Shown: one piece after another, positions 17,323-24,682 of the stretch | Layout: every line of letters starts with the position of its first letter | Numbering within the stretch: the stretch's first letter is position 1 | DNA from: Thermoleophilaceae bacterium | GTDB lineage: Bacteria > Actinomycetota > Thermoleophilia > Solirubrobacterales > Thermoleophilaceae | NCBI GenBank assembly: GCA_030447875.1 | Contig: JAUJOA010000002.1 | Span: 1 to 64,000, forward strand | Direction of reading: 5' to 3' | Length of the DNA: 64,000 nt | Position numbers and translations under genes: made by a program | The notes under the pieces: generated by a model | Database searches by the model: none | The model's input: only the letters and a program-made list of their open reading frames with translations | What the model was told of the DNA's origin: nothing

Positions 17323-19337
17323 AGCTCGCGAGCAGGCTGGATCGTCCACAGTCGCAGCCGGGCCCGCGGGTGACCCGTGGCCTGGGCGCTCCCGCGCTGG
17401 TAGCGATCGGTCTCAGTGCCCTCGGCGCGTCAATCTACTTCGGCCTGGGGGTGGTCGCGGGCGACGCTCTCGGCCTGACGCCGATCGCCTTCCTGCTCGC
17501 CGCGGCCTTCTTCCTCCTCACGGTGATGACCTACCTCGAAGGGAGCTCGCTGCACCCCGAGACCGGCGGGGCGTCAACCTTCGCCCGATACGCGCTGAAC
17601 GAGCTGTGGAGCTTCATAGCCGGGTGGGCGATCATCCTGGACTACCTGATCGTGATGGCAATCGGCGCCTTCGCGGTGTCGCATTACCTGGCGGCCTTCT
17701 GGACGGCCGCCGGCGAACCCGGGCTCGAGCTGGTCCTGGCAGGGGCCACGGTGGGTTTCGTCGCGTGGTCGAACATCCGCGGCATCTCGGCCGACCGGCT
17801 GACACGCGTCCTCCGGCTCGGCCTGCTGAACCTCGCGCTCAGCATGGCCATCGTGGTCCTAGGGGTCGCGATGCTGTTCGAGCCAAGCGTGATCCTCGAT
17901 CCGATCGCCCTTGGCAGGTCACCGCGGGTGGCCGATCTGCTGTTCGCGACGGTCATCGCGGCGGCCGCGCTGACCGGGATAGAGGCTGCCTCGGGGCTGG
18001 CGGGCGAGATCCGTGTCGGCCGTCGGGCGCTCCGGCGGGTCGTGCTCGTCACGGCGGCGGCCGTTCCGCTCCTGTTCGTCGGCATGTCGATTGTTGCCCT
18101 GGCCGCAGTGCCTGTGGTCGGCGGGTCGACCGAGCTCAGCGGCCGCTTCATCGACGCGCCGGTGCTGGGCGTCGTGTCCGCGTTCGAGCCGGAGTGGCTT
18201 CGCGAGGTGCTGACCGCCGCCGTCGGGGCGCTCGGGGCGGCTGTGCTCGTGACCGCGGTGAACGGGAACATGCTCGGGCTCTCACGCCTCGGGTACTCGC
18301 TGGCGACCAACCGGCAGATACCGAGCGCCGTCGGGAAGCTGCATCCGCAACGCTCGACGCCGTACGTGCTCGTGTCGATCGCCGCCGTGATCAGCTTCGG
18401 ACTGGCAGCCGCCGACGTGGAGTTCCTGGCGGGGATCTTCGCCTTCGGCGCAATGCTCGCCTTCACGATCGCCCACGCGTCGATCGTGATCATGCGCTTC
18501 AGGGATCCCACGGCCAGGCGGGCGTTCCGAATTCCACTCTCCGTTGCGGTGGGTCGCGGGTCGGTACCGATCCCGGCGGCGGTCGGCGCGATCACGGGAG
18601 GGGCCGCTTGGATCAGCGTGCTCGTCCTGCACGAGGGTGCTCGAGTGGTCGGGGGCCTGTGGATGCTCGCGGGGCTGTCCCTGTACGTGATCTACCGAAA
18701 GACCCAGGGCAAGTCGCTGACCCAGCGGTTCACGATTCCCGCGGAGGCCCTGCGCGAGGACGCCGCCGTGGAGTACGGCAGCATCCTCGTTCCGGTCTTC
18801 GGCGAGCCACTCGACGACGACATCGTCGGCACGGCCGGCAGGCTGGCGGCCGAGGAGGGCGACGAGGGCGACGGGGCGGTGATCGAGGCCGTCTACGTGC
18901 TCGAGATCCCCATGTCGCTGCCGATAGACGCGCGCGTGCCGCCCGAGCGGGTCGAGCAGGCCAAGCGCGCCCTGGCGCGCGCGAAGGACGTTGGAGAGGA
19001 GTACGCGGGCGTGCACGTGGCGACCGTGACCGCCAGGGGGCGCTCTGTGGGGGCGGCGATCGTCGAGGAGGCGCGCCGCCGCGGTGTCGAGGCGATCGTG
19101 CTGGCGGCCGAGGAGCCCACCCGCGTGCGCGGCGGCGTGCTCCTCGGCGGGCGCAGCGGGCCGCGGGACAAGTTCGTGGGCGACGGCGGCGTGCTCCTCG
19201 GCGGGCGCAGCGGGCCGCGGGACAAGTTCGTGGGCGACATCACGCGGTACGTGGTGGAGAAGGCGCCGTGTCGGGTGCTCCTGACGGCCCCCCCGGCCGG
19301 AGAGAACGGCCTCCGCGAGGCGGTGGGGCCTGAGTGA
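17319..19337 (+). CDS. APC-superfamily permease fused to a universal-stress-protein domain (copy 2, internal 18-residue duplication)
   Basis: This is a paralogue of the 15214 gene: a 12-helix APC core (residues ~25-455; TM1 LGASIYFGLGVVAGDALG, TM6 TGIEAASGLAGE) and a UspA-like domain from SILVPVFGEPL (~488). The ATP-site loop region contains GGVLLGGRSGPRDKFVGD twice in a row because of a perfect 54-bp tandem repeat. A normal Usp domain would have it once, before RYVVEKAPCRVLL. It probably imports an ion or amino acid with its upstream partner. The 672-aa length is longer than copy 1, partly from the duplication. Confidence 0.87.
   Translation: MKLASRLDRPQSQPGPRVTRGLGAPALVAIGLSALGASIYFGLGVVAGDALGLTPIAFLLAAAFFLLTVMTYLEGSSLHPETGGASTFARYALNELWSFIAGWAIILDYLIVMAIGAFAVSHYLAAFWTAAGEPGLELVLAGATVGFVAWSNIRGISADRLTRVLRLGLLNLALSMAIVVLGVAMLFEPSVILDPIALGRSPRVADLLFATVIAAAALTGIEAASGLAGEIRVGRRALRRVVLVTAAAVPLLFVGMSIVALAAVPVVGGSTELSGRFIDAPVLGVVSAFEPEWLREVLTAAVGALGAAVLVTAVNGNMLGLSRLGYSLATNRQIPSAVGKLHPQRSTPYVLVSIAAVISFGLAAADVEFLAGIFAFGAMLAFTIAHASIVIMRFRDPTARRAFRIPLSVAVGRGSVPIPAAVGAITGGAAWISVLVLHEGARVVGGLWMLAGLSLYVIYRKTQGKSLTQRFTIPAEALREDAAVEYGSILVPVFGEPLDDDIVGTAGRLAAEEGDEGDGAVIEAVYVLEIPMSLPIDARVPPERVEQAKRALARAKDVGEEYAGVHVATVTARGRSVGAAIVEEARRRGVEAIVLAAEEPTRVRGGVLLGGRSGPRDKFVGDGGVLLGGRSGPRDKFVGDITRYVVEKAPCRVLLTAPPAGENGLREAVGPE
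19131..19238 (+). repeat. Perfect 54-bp tandem duplication, two copies
   Basis: Copies at 19131-19184 and 19185-19238 are identical, in frame, and encode 18 residues each. The identity at every base implies a very recent event or an assembly artefact. Confidence 0.95.
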
Positions 19338-19380
19338 GCCGGCGCAGTCGGGGGCGGCACGTCGGCACGCTCGGCGGCGG

Positions 19381-19386
19381 TAGAGT
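19381..19386 (+). promoter_or_regulatory. -10 hexamer TAGAGT, leaderless promoter of the first TrkA gene
   Basis: TAGAGT is followed by six bases and the ATG at 19393. No ribosome-binding site is present. Confidence 0.5.
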
Positions 19387-19392
19387 GCTCCC

Positions 19393-19821
19393 ATGTTCGT
19401 CCTGATCGTCGGCGCGGGGCGCGTGGGATCAGCGATCGCAAAGACGATGCTTCGCGACGGCCACGAGGTATCGGTCGTCGACGAGGATCCGGAGTCGATA
19501 TCGCTTCTAGAGCGCGGTGAGAACAGTGGCTGGGAGGACCTCGGGGGCTCGTTCACGGTGGGCACGGCGCTCGAGGTCGATGCTCTCATCGAGGCCGGGA
19601 TTGAGCGCGCCGACGCGTTCGTGGCCTCGACGAACGGCGACAACACCAACCTCGTGATCGCCCAGATCGCGCAGCGCCGGTTCAACGTGGAGAAGGTGGT
19701 GGTGCGGGTCCTCGATCCTCTGCGTGCCGGCTGGTACCGCGAGCAGGGGCTGCTCACGGTATGCCCCACGCAGGTGGCGATCGAGATGCTCGAGGCCGCC
19801 GTTCGCGAGGAGGTCGGCTAG
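19393..19821 (+). CDS. TrkA-N (RCK) domain protein, short form
   Basis: A single Rossmann RCK domain: FVLIVGAGRVGSAIAKTML (G-x-G-x-x-G), then the acidic end of beta-2 (VVDEDPES) and ADAFVASTNGDNTNL near residue 76. At 142 aa it lacks the TrkA-C lobe carried by its neighbour. RCK subunits bind nucleotides and gate K+ transporters of the Trk/Ktr type, but no TrkH/KtrB pore is in the window. The partners could be the adjacent APC-Usp proteins or a transporter elsewhere. Confidence 0.88.
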   Translation: MFVLIVGAGRVGSAIAKTMLRDGHEVSVVDEDPESISLLERGENSGWEDLGGSFTVGTALEVDALIEAGIERADAFVASTNGDNTNLVIAQIAQRRFNVEKVVVRVLDPLRAGWYREQGLLTVCPTQVAIEMLEAAVREEVG

Positions 19822-19824
19822 CTC

Positions 19825-20499
19825 GTGTACGCGCTCGTCGTGGGCGCCGGAAAGGTCGGCTGGAACCTCGCACGGGAGCTGATCGAGAAGGGGCACGAGA
19901 TCACGATCGTCGAGTCAAGCCAGAGGCGTTACGCGACGGTCGAGGAGGAGCTCGAGCACGCGGTGCAGTACGGGGACGGCTCGGAGCTCTGGGTGCTCGA
20001 GCGTGCGGGGATCGAGCGCGCGGACATGGTGATAGCCGTGACCGGCGACGACGAGGACAACCTCCTGATTTGCCAGGTGGCGCGCGAGAAGTACGGCGTG
20101 GAGCGCGTCATCGCCCGGTGCAACAACCCGCGCAACCTGGCCCACTTCGACCTCCTGGGCGTGAAGCCCGCGGTGTCGGCCACGGATCTGATTCTTCGCC
20201 TGATCGAGCACGAGGTGCCCAAGTACGGCCTCGTGCACCTGCTCGACCTGCCGCAGGAGCGCCTCGAGATCATCGAGCTCGAGGTGGCGACGGGATCCGC
20301 CGCGGACGGCCGGATGGTCAAGGACCTGGGGCTGCCGGACGGCTCGCTCGTCATATCGATCCTTCGGGAGGAGGGCGGCCTCGTGCCGGGAGGCGACTCG
20401 GTGATCGAGGCCGGCGATCAGGTGCTCCTCGTGCTCGACATGGGGCTCGAGGCCGAGGTCACGCGGCGCTTCGTGCCCGCGACCTCCGAGGCCGCGTGA
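19825..20499 (+). CDS. trkA: TrkA-type K+ uptake regulator (TrkA-N + TrkA-C)
   Basis: The N-terminal RCK domain (YALVVGAGKVGWNLARELI, then IAVTGDDEDNLLICQVAR and RVIARCNNPRN) is followed by a TrkA-C lobe (residues ~140-220, IIELEVATGSAADGRMVKDL and GDSVIEAGDQVLLVL). The 224-aa length is that of KtrA/TrkA proteins. The GTG start lies 3 bp after the previous RCK gene, so the two are likely co-expressed and may hetero-oligomerise. Confidence 0.92.
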   Translation: MYALVVGAGKVGWNLARELIEKGHEITIVESSQRRYATVEEELEHAVQYGDGSELWVLERAGIERADMVIAVTGDDEDNLLICQVAREKYGVERVIARCNNPRNLAHFDLLGVKPAVSATDLILRLIEHEVPKYGLVHLLDLPQERLEIIELEVATGSAADGRMVKDLGLPDGSLVISILREEGGLVPGGDSVIEAGDQVLLVLDMGLEAEVTRRFVPATSEAA

Positions 20500-20517
20500 A
20501 CGGGCTCGGCCGCTGAG

Positions 20518-21744
20518 GTGGCCGATCGCTCGGTCGACTACCTGCTGATCGGTGGCGGGCTGGCCGCGGCCGCGTGCGCCCGCCGACTCCGGGAGGAGGG
20601 CGCCGATGGCTCGATCATGGTCGTGGGCCGCGAGCCGGACCCGCCGTACCACCGACCGCCGCTCTCGAAGGCCTACCTGCGTGGCACGCAGATGCGCGAG
20701 GACGCGCTCGTGCAGCCGGCGGGGTGGTGGCAGGATCACGAAGTGGAGCTGCTCACGCGTGCGAGCGTGATGAAGCTCGACCCATCGGAGCGGGTCGCGA
20801 AGCTGTCGACCAGGCGGGACGTTGGTTTCGGCAAGGCTCTGATCGCCACGGGCGCGAACGTTCGTCGCCTTCGCGTGGAGGGCGCCGACCTGGAGGGCAT
20901 CCACTACCTGCGCACGTTCGGCAACTCGGATGCGATCCGCGAGGACGCTGCCGACGCGGAGCGGATCGTCATGGTCGGCGGCAGCTACATCGGCACCGAG
21001 GTCGCCGCTTCGCTCACCGCGCTCGGCAAGAGCTGCGCGATCCTGATGCAGGAGGGCGTGACGCTCGACCGCCAGTTCGGCCCGGTGGTCGGTGGCTTCT
21101 TCCAAGCTGTGCTCGAGGAGCACGGGATCGAGGTTCGGGGCTCCGATGAGCTCGAGCGCTTCGAGGGCACTGACGGGCGCGTGACGAAGGTCGTCACGAA
21201 GCGGGGCGCAGAGCTTCCCTGCGAGTGCGTGGTCGTAGGGGTCGGCGTGGTGCCGGACGTCATGCTGGCCAAGGGGGCGGGACTCGACATCGGCGGGCTT
21301 GGCGGGGTCACGTGCTCGTCGCGGCTCGAGACATCGGTCCCCGGCATCTTCGCGGCAGGCGACATGGCCGAGTACGACTCGGTGATCCACGGCCAGCACA
21401 TGCGGATCGAGCACTGGGATGCGGCCGCGACGCAGGGCGAGACCGCCGCCCTCAACATGCTCGGCCGCGACGTGCCTCACGACGAGGTGCCGTATTTCTT
21501 CTCCGACCTGGCCGACTGGGTGTCGATGGAGTCGGTGGGCCCGGGTTCCGGCGAGGACGTGGTGCGCGGATCGCTCGAGGACGGTCGCTTCACGGCTTTC
21601 TACCTCGACCAGGGCCGCGTGACCGCCGCGCTGACCGTCGGGCGCTCGGATGACTTGGAGCACGCGCGGCGACTCATCCGAGAGGGCGCTCGGCCGGACC
21701 TCCGCGCGCTGGCGGATCCGGACTCGGACCTGTCCACGCTCTGA
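20518..21744 (+). CDS. NAD(P)/FAD-dependent oxidoreductase, ferredoxin-reductase/AIF type
   Basis: A two-dinucleotide-domain flavoprotein. The FAD-binding motif LIGGGLAAAACARRLREEG is at the N-terminus and DPPYHRPPLSKAYL is typical of rubredoxin/ferredoxin reductases. The NAD(P) motif IVMVGGSYIGTEVAASLTALG is near residue 150. The second FAD motif GIFAAGDMAEYDS is near 277, and a C-terminal reductase domain follows (EHWDAAATQGETAALNML). It is 408 aa. The electron partner is not encoded nearby. It starts 18 bp after trkA with no obvious functional link. Confidence 0.9.
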   Translation: MADRSVDYLLIGGGLAAAACARRLREEGADGSIMVVGREPDPPYHRPPLSKAYLRGTQMREDALVQPAGWWQDHEVELLTRASVMKLDPSERVAKLSTRRDVGFGKALIATGANVRRLRVEGADLEGIHYLRTFGNSDAIREDAADAERIVMVGGSYIGTEVAASLTALGKSCAILMQEGVTLDRQFGPVVGGFFQAVLEEHGIEVRGSDELERFEGTDGRVTKVVTKRGAELPCECVVVGVGVVPDVMLAKGAGLDIGGLGGVTCSSRLETSVPGIFAAGDMAEYDSVIHGQHMRIEHWDAAATQGETAALNMLGRDVPHDEVPYFFSDLADWVSMESVGPGSGEDVVRGSLEDGRFTAFYLDQGRVTAALTVGRSDDLEHARRLIREGARPDLRALADPDSDLSTL

Positions 21745-21872
21745 GGGCCGCCGTCCGAGTAGATCGACGACGAGAGTCGGTTAGTGAGCGACGCTATGGG
21801 CGCCGCGGAACCACGGCTTCGACATCCAGCGAGGGTCGACTAGCCGCTTGATGTAACGCTTCTCGCATGAGT

Positions 21873-21902
21873 GCAAATTGCCCGTATATGCGGGCATTTT
21901 GC
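21873..21902. terminator. 12-pair hairpin between the oxidoreductase gene and tRNA-Gln
   Basis: GCAAATTGCCCG-TATATG-CGGGCATTTTGC pairs at 11 of 12 positions. It lies ~130 bp after the oxidoreductase stop and ~40 bp beyond the 3' end of tRNA-Gln, so it may terminate either or both. It shares GCCCGTAT...CGGGCAT and a following TGCGC with the hairpin at 15120. Confidence 0.45.
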
Positions 21903-21943
21903 GCCATCTGACCAGTATCCTCTAGGTGTGAGGCGGGCGTGAG

Positions 21944-22014
21944 CTGCGGGACATGGATTCGAACCATGGCTTCCAGGGCCAGAACCTGGCGGGCTGCCTC
22001 TACCCCATCCCGCA
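21944..22014 (-). tRNA. tRNA-Gln (anticodon CTG)
   Basis: Read on the minus strand, the acceptor stem TGCGGGA pairs with TCCCGCA (U1-A72 and discriminator G73 are glutamine hallmarks). The anticodon stem CCAGG/CCTGG encloses TTCTGGC (anticodon CUG), and the T arm is CATGG-TTCGAAT-CCATG. The D stem GGG/CCC is short, giving 71 nt. No CCA is encoded. The ORF track calls a protein across it, which is false. Confidence 0.9.
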
Positions 22015-22024
22015 CCGAAGGCTG

Positions 22025-22030
22025 AGGATA
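22025..22030 (-). promoter_or_regulatory. -10 hexamer TATCCT for tRNA-Gln
   Basis: On the minus strand TATCCT lies ten bases before the mature tRNA 5' end. It falls at the edge of the divergent HNH gene. Confidence 0.4.
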
Positions 22031-22035
22031 AGCCA

Positions 22036-22863
22036 TTGGCCCACGAGCACCGAAGCAGCTCGTCCGGCTCGGCTGTGAGCCGCCGCTACGACTGGCAAGC
22101 CATTCGGACTTTCTATGAGGCCGGGCACTCGGTGCGGGAGTGCCAGGAGCGTTTTGGTTTCTCCAACGGCGCGTGGGATACCGCGGTGCGCCGAGGAGAC
22201 CTGGTCCCGCGAGCCGGTGGTGCCCCTAGGAGGCCACGCGGGACGACGCGCAGGGCTGTCGCCAGGCTGCTTGGGGATGGAAGGACCGTGGGTCAGATAG
22301 CGGCGGAGCTCGGCATCGCGGTGCCGACCGTCAGCTATCACGCTCGCAGACTGGGCGTCCCTCCTTCACTCAAGTGTGCTCGTCGATACAGCTGGTCAGA
22401 GGTCCAGCGCTACTACGACCAAGGGCACTCCATACGAGCCTGCTGCGAGCGCTTCGGGATGTCCTCTCAGACCTGGCACGAGGCGGCGAAACGGGGGGCA
22501 TTGACCTCGCGGCCGGCCGCCGCGCCGATCGAGACCTATCTCGCGAGCGGGCGGAGAGTGAATCGGCGCCATCTGAAGCTTCGGCTGATCAGTGCGGGAC
22601 TGAAAGCGCCTGCGTGCGAGCGGTGCGGGATCAGCGAATGGCTGGACGCGCCGCTGTCGCTGACGCTTCATCACGTGAATGGAGAACGCGACGACAACCA
22701 GCTCGAGAACCTCCAGATTCTGTGCCCCAACTGCCACAGCCAGACGCCAAACTTCGGAAGCCGCAACTCAAGGCGGCGCAATCAGACCATCAGGCTCCGT
22801 CGAGCGGGCGCGAAGCCCATCGGACCGACGCGGATGCTCCCGGTCGTCGGAAGCGCCCAGTGA
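22036..22863 (+). CDS. HNH endonuclease-like protein with duplicated HTH-like repeats
   Basis: The C-terminal ~90 residues form an HNH nuclease: CERCGISEW, then LTLHHVNGERDDNQLENLQ and CPNCHSQT, giving the His-His/Asn core framed by two CxxC zinc knuckles. The N-terminal part has two ~45-residue repeats (RRYDWQAIRTFYEAGHSVRE and RRYSWSEVQRYYDQGHSIRA) flanking a helix-turn-helix-like stretch (VGQIAAELGIAVPTVSYHAR), presumably for DNA binding. The start is TTG at 22036, only 22 bp from the tRNA-Gln 5' end on the other strand. Base composition is more AT-rich than the neighbours. Homing or phage-derived nuclease is likely; the target is unknown. Confidence 0.8.
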   Translation: MAHEHRSSSSGSAVSRRYDWQAIRTFYEAGHSVRECQERFGFSNGAWDTAVRRGDLVPRAGGAPRRPRGTTRRAVARLLGDGRTVGQIAAELGIAVPTVSYHARRLGVPPSLKCARRYSWSEVQRYYDQGHSIRACCERFGMSSQTWHEAAKRGALTSRPAAAPIETYLASGRRVNRRHLKLRLISAGLKAPACERCGISEWLDAPLSLTLHHVNGERDDNQLENLQILCPNCHSQTPNFGSRNSRRRNQTIRLRRAGAKPIGPTRMLPVVGSAQ

Positions 22864-22882
22864 CGCTGAGGACCGTCTCGTC

Positions 22883-24682
22883 CTACGCCGCCTGCTCCGC
22901 CCAGTCGCCGTAGAGGCGCGCGTAGTGGCCTTCCGCCTCCAGCAGCTCGTCATGGGTGCCCTGCTCGACGATCTGGCCTGAGTCGAGCACCACGATCCGT
23001 CCGGCGCCGCGGATCGTGGACAGCCGATGGGCGATCACGATCGCCGTGCGCCCGGCCAGCAGCCGGCGAAGACCCTGCTCGATCCGCGCCTCGGTCTGGA
23101 CGTCCACGTTCGACGTGGCCTCGTCGAGGACGAGGATCCGCGGATCGGCCGCGGCCGCGCGCGCGAACGCGACGAGCTGGCGCTGACCGGCGGACAGGTG
23201 CCCGCCGCGCTCGCCGACCTCCGTGTCGTATCCGGCGGGCAGTCTCGAGATGAACTCGTCCGCCCCGACCGCGGCCGCCGCGGCGCGCACCTCCTCGTCC
23301 GTCGCATCCGGCCGGCCGAAGGCGATGTTCTCCCGGATCGTGCCCGAGAAGAGAAAGCCCTCCTGGGGCACGAGGCCGAGCTGTGAGCGAAGCGACCCCT
23401 CGGTCACGTCGCGCAGGTCATGGCCGTCCACGAGCACCCGTCCACGCGTCGGGTCGTAGAAGCGCGCCACCAGCTTGGCGAGCGTCGACTTGCCGGCCCC
23501 CGTCGCCCCGACGAGCGCCAGGGTCTGGCCGGGGGGGACGCTCAGGTCGACACCGCGCAGCGCCCAGTCACGCCCGTCCGGGCCGCCGTAGGAGAACGAG
23601 ACGTCCTCGAAGCGGATCTCGCCACGCACGGCGGGGAGCGTCCGGGCGTCCGGGCTCTCGGCCAGATCGGGCTCCTCGTCGAGCAGCTCGAACACCTTGT
23701 CGAGCGCCGCCATACCGGCCTGATAGGTCGTGTACAGCTGCGAGAGCTGCTGTATCGGGTCGAAGAAGGTCTGAAGGTAGAAGACGAACGAGGCGAGGAC
23801 GCCGAGCGTGACCCCGCCGCTCCCCACGCGGCTCCCGCCATAGAGCAGAATCACGGCGGTCGCCACCGCCGTCAGCAGCTCCACGCCGGGAAAGTAGGCG
23901 GCGTTCAGGTTCACCGTCCGCATGTTCGCCTCGCGGTTCTCCTCGTTCAGCTGTGCGAAGTGCTTCTTGTGGCGGTCCTCCTGTCCGAACGCACGCACGA
24001 TCCGGATGCCCGAGAGGGTCTCCTGAAGGTAGGCGGTCACGGCGGCGATTCGCTCGCGCGTCAGCCGGTAGGCGCCGGTCGAGGCGAGCCGGAAGGCGAT
24101 GCTGGCCACGGCGAGGATCGGAAACGTCAGGAATGCCACGAGCGCGAGCTTCGGGTCGAGGTAGACGAGGATCGCCGCCACGCCGACGAGCGTCAGCGTC
24201 GAGGAGAAGAGCGTGACCACCCCGTCGGTGACCAGTTGGTCGAGTGCCTGCACGTCGTTCGTCATCCGCGAGATGAGCACGCCTGCCTTGTTGCGCGAGT
24301 AGAACCCGATCGAGAGGCGCTGCAGGTGCTCGAAGATCCGGCTGCGGAGATCCTGAAGCGCCCGCTGGCCGACCCAGTTGACGAGGTAGGTCTGGAGATA
24401 CGTAGCCCCCCAGTTGAGGAGCGCGGCTACCAGGAACGCGATAACGACCACGGTCAGCGCGTCAAAGTCCCGCTGGTCGATGCCCTCGTCGATGGCGCGC
24501 CCGGCGAGGTAGGGCGGCGCCAGCGCAGCCCCGGTCGCCACGACCAAGGCGACGAACATGAGGATCACCCGCCCGCGATAGGGCCGAAGAAGCTCCAAAA
24601 GGCCCTTCAGCTTCCGCGCGCGCTGATCCTCTCCCCGCAGGAGCCTCCAGCCCGATCGCAGCCGCGCGCCCAGGCCGCTCAC
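22883..24682 (-). CDS. ABC exporter half-transporter, canonical ATP-site subunit
   Basis: This is a fused type IV ABC exporter half: six TM helices (residues ~35-320) and one nucleotide-binding domain with Walker A GATGAGKST, signature LSAGQRQLVAFARA, Walker B ILVLDEATSNVD with the catalytic Glu, and H-loop VIAHRLSTI. The signature is changed (LSAGQ, not LSGGQ). Its partner encoded upstream has an Asp in place of the catalytic Glu, so together they match TM287/288-type heterodimers with one degenerate site. Its start overlaps the partner's stop by 4 bp. Drugs or lipids are typical substrates; none can be named from sequence. Confidence 0.93.
   Translation of the reverse strand: MSGLGARLRSGWRLLRGEDQRARKLKGLLELLRPYRGRVILMFVALVVATGAALAPPYLAGRAIDEGIDQRDFDALTVVVIAFLVAALLNWGATYLQTYLVNWVGQRALQDLRSRIFEHLQRLSIGFYSRNKAGVLISRMTNDVQALDQLVTDGVVTLFSSTLTLVGVAAILVYLDPKLALVAFLTFPILAVASIAFRLASTGAYRLTRERIAAVTAYLQETLSGIRIVRAFGQEDRHKKHFAQLNEENREANMRTVNLNAAYFPGVELLTAVATAVILLYGGSRVGSGGVTLGVLASFVFYLQTFFDPIQQLSQLYTTYQAGMAALDKVFELLDEEPDLAESPDARTLPAVRGEIRFEDVSFSYGGPDGRDWALRGVDLSVPPGQTLALVGATGAGKSTLAKLVARFYDPTRGRVLVDGHDLRDVTEGSLRSQLGLVPQEGFLFSGTIRENIAFGRPDATDEEVRAAAAAVGADEFISRLPAGYDTEVGERGGHLSAGQRQLVAFARAAAADPRILVLDEATSNVDVQTEARIEQGLRRLLAGRTAIVIAHRLSTIRGAGRIVVLDSGQIVEQGTHDELLEAEGHYARLYGDWAEQAA

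Noticed and set aside
21794-22036. 80-aa minus-strand ORF in the track
   Set aside because: It runs through the tRNA-Gln gene and its flanks and its translation is not protein-like.
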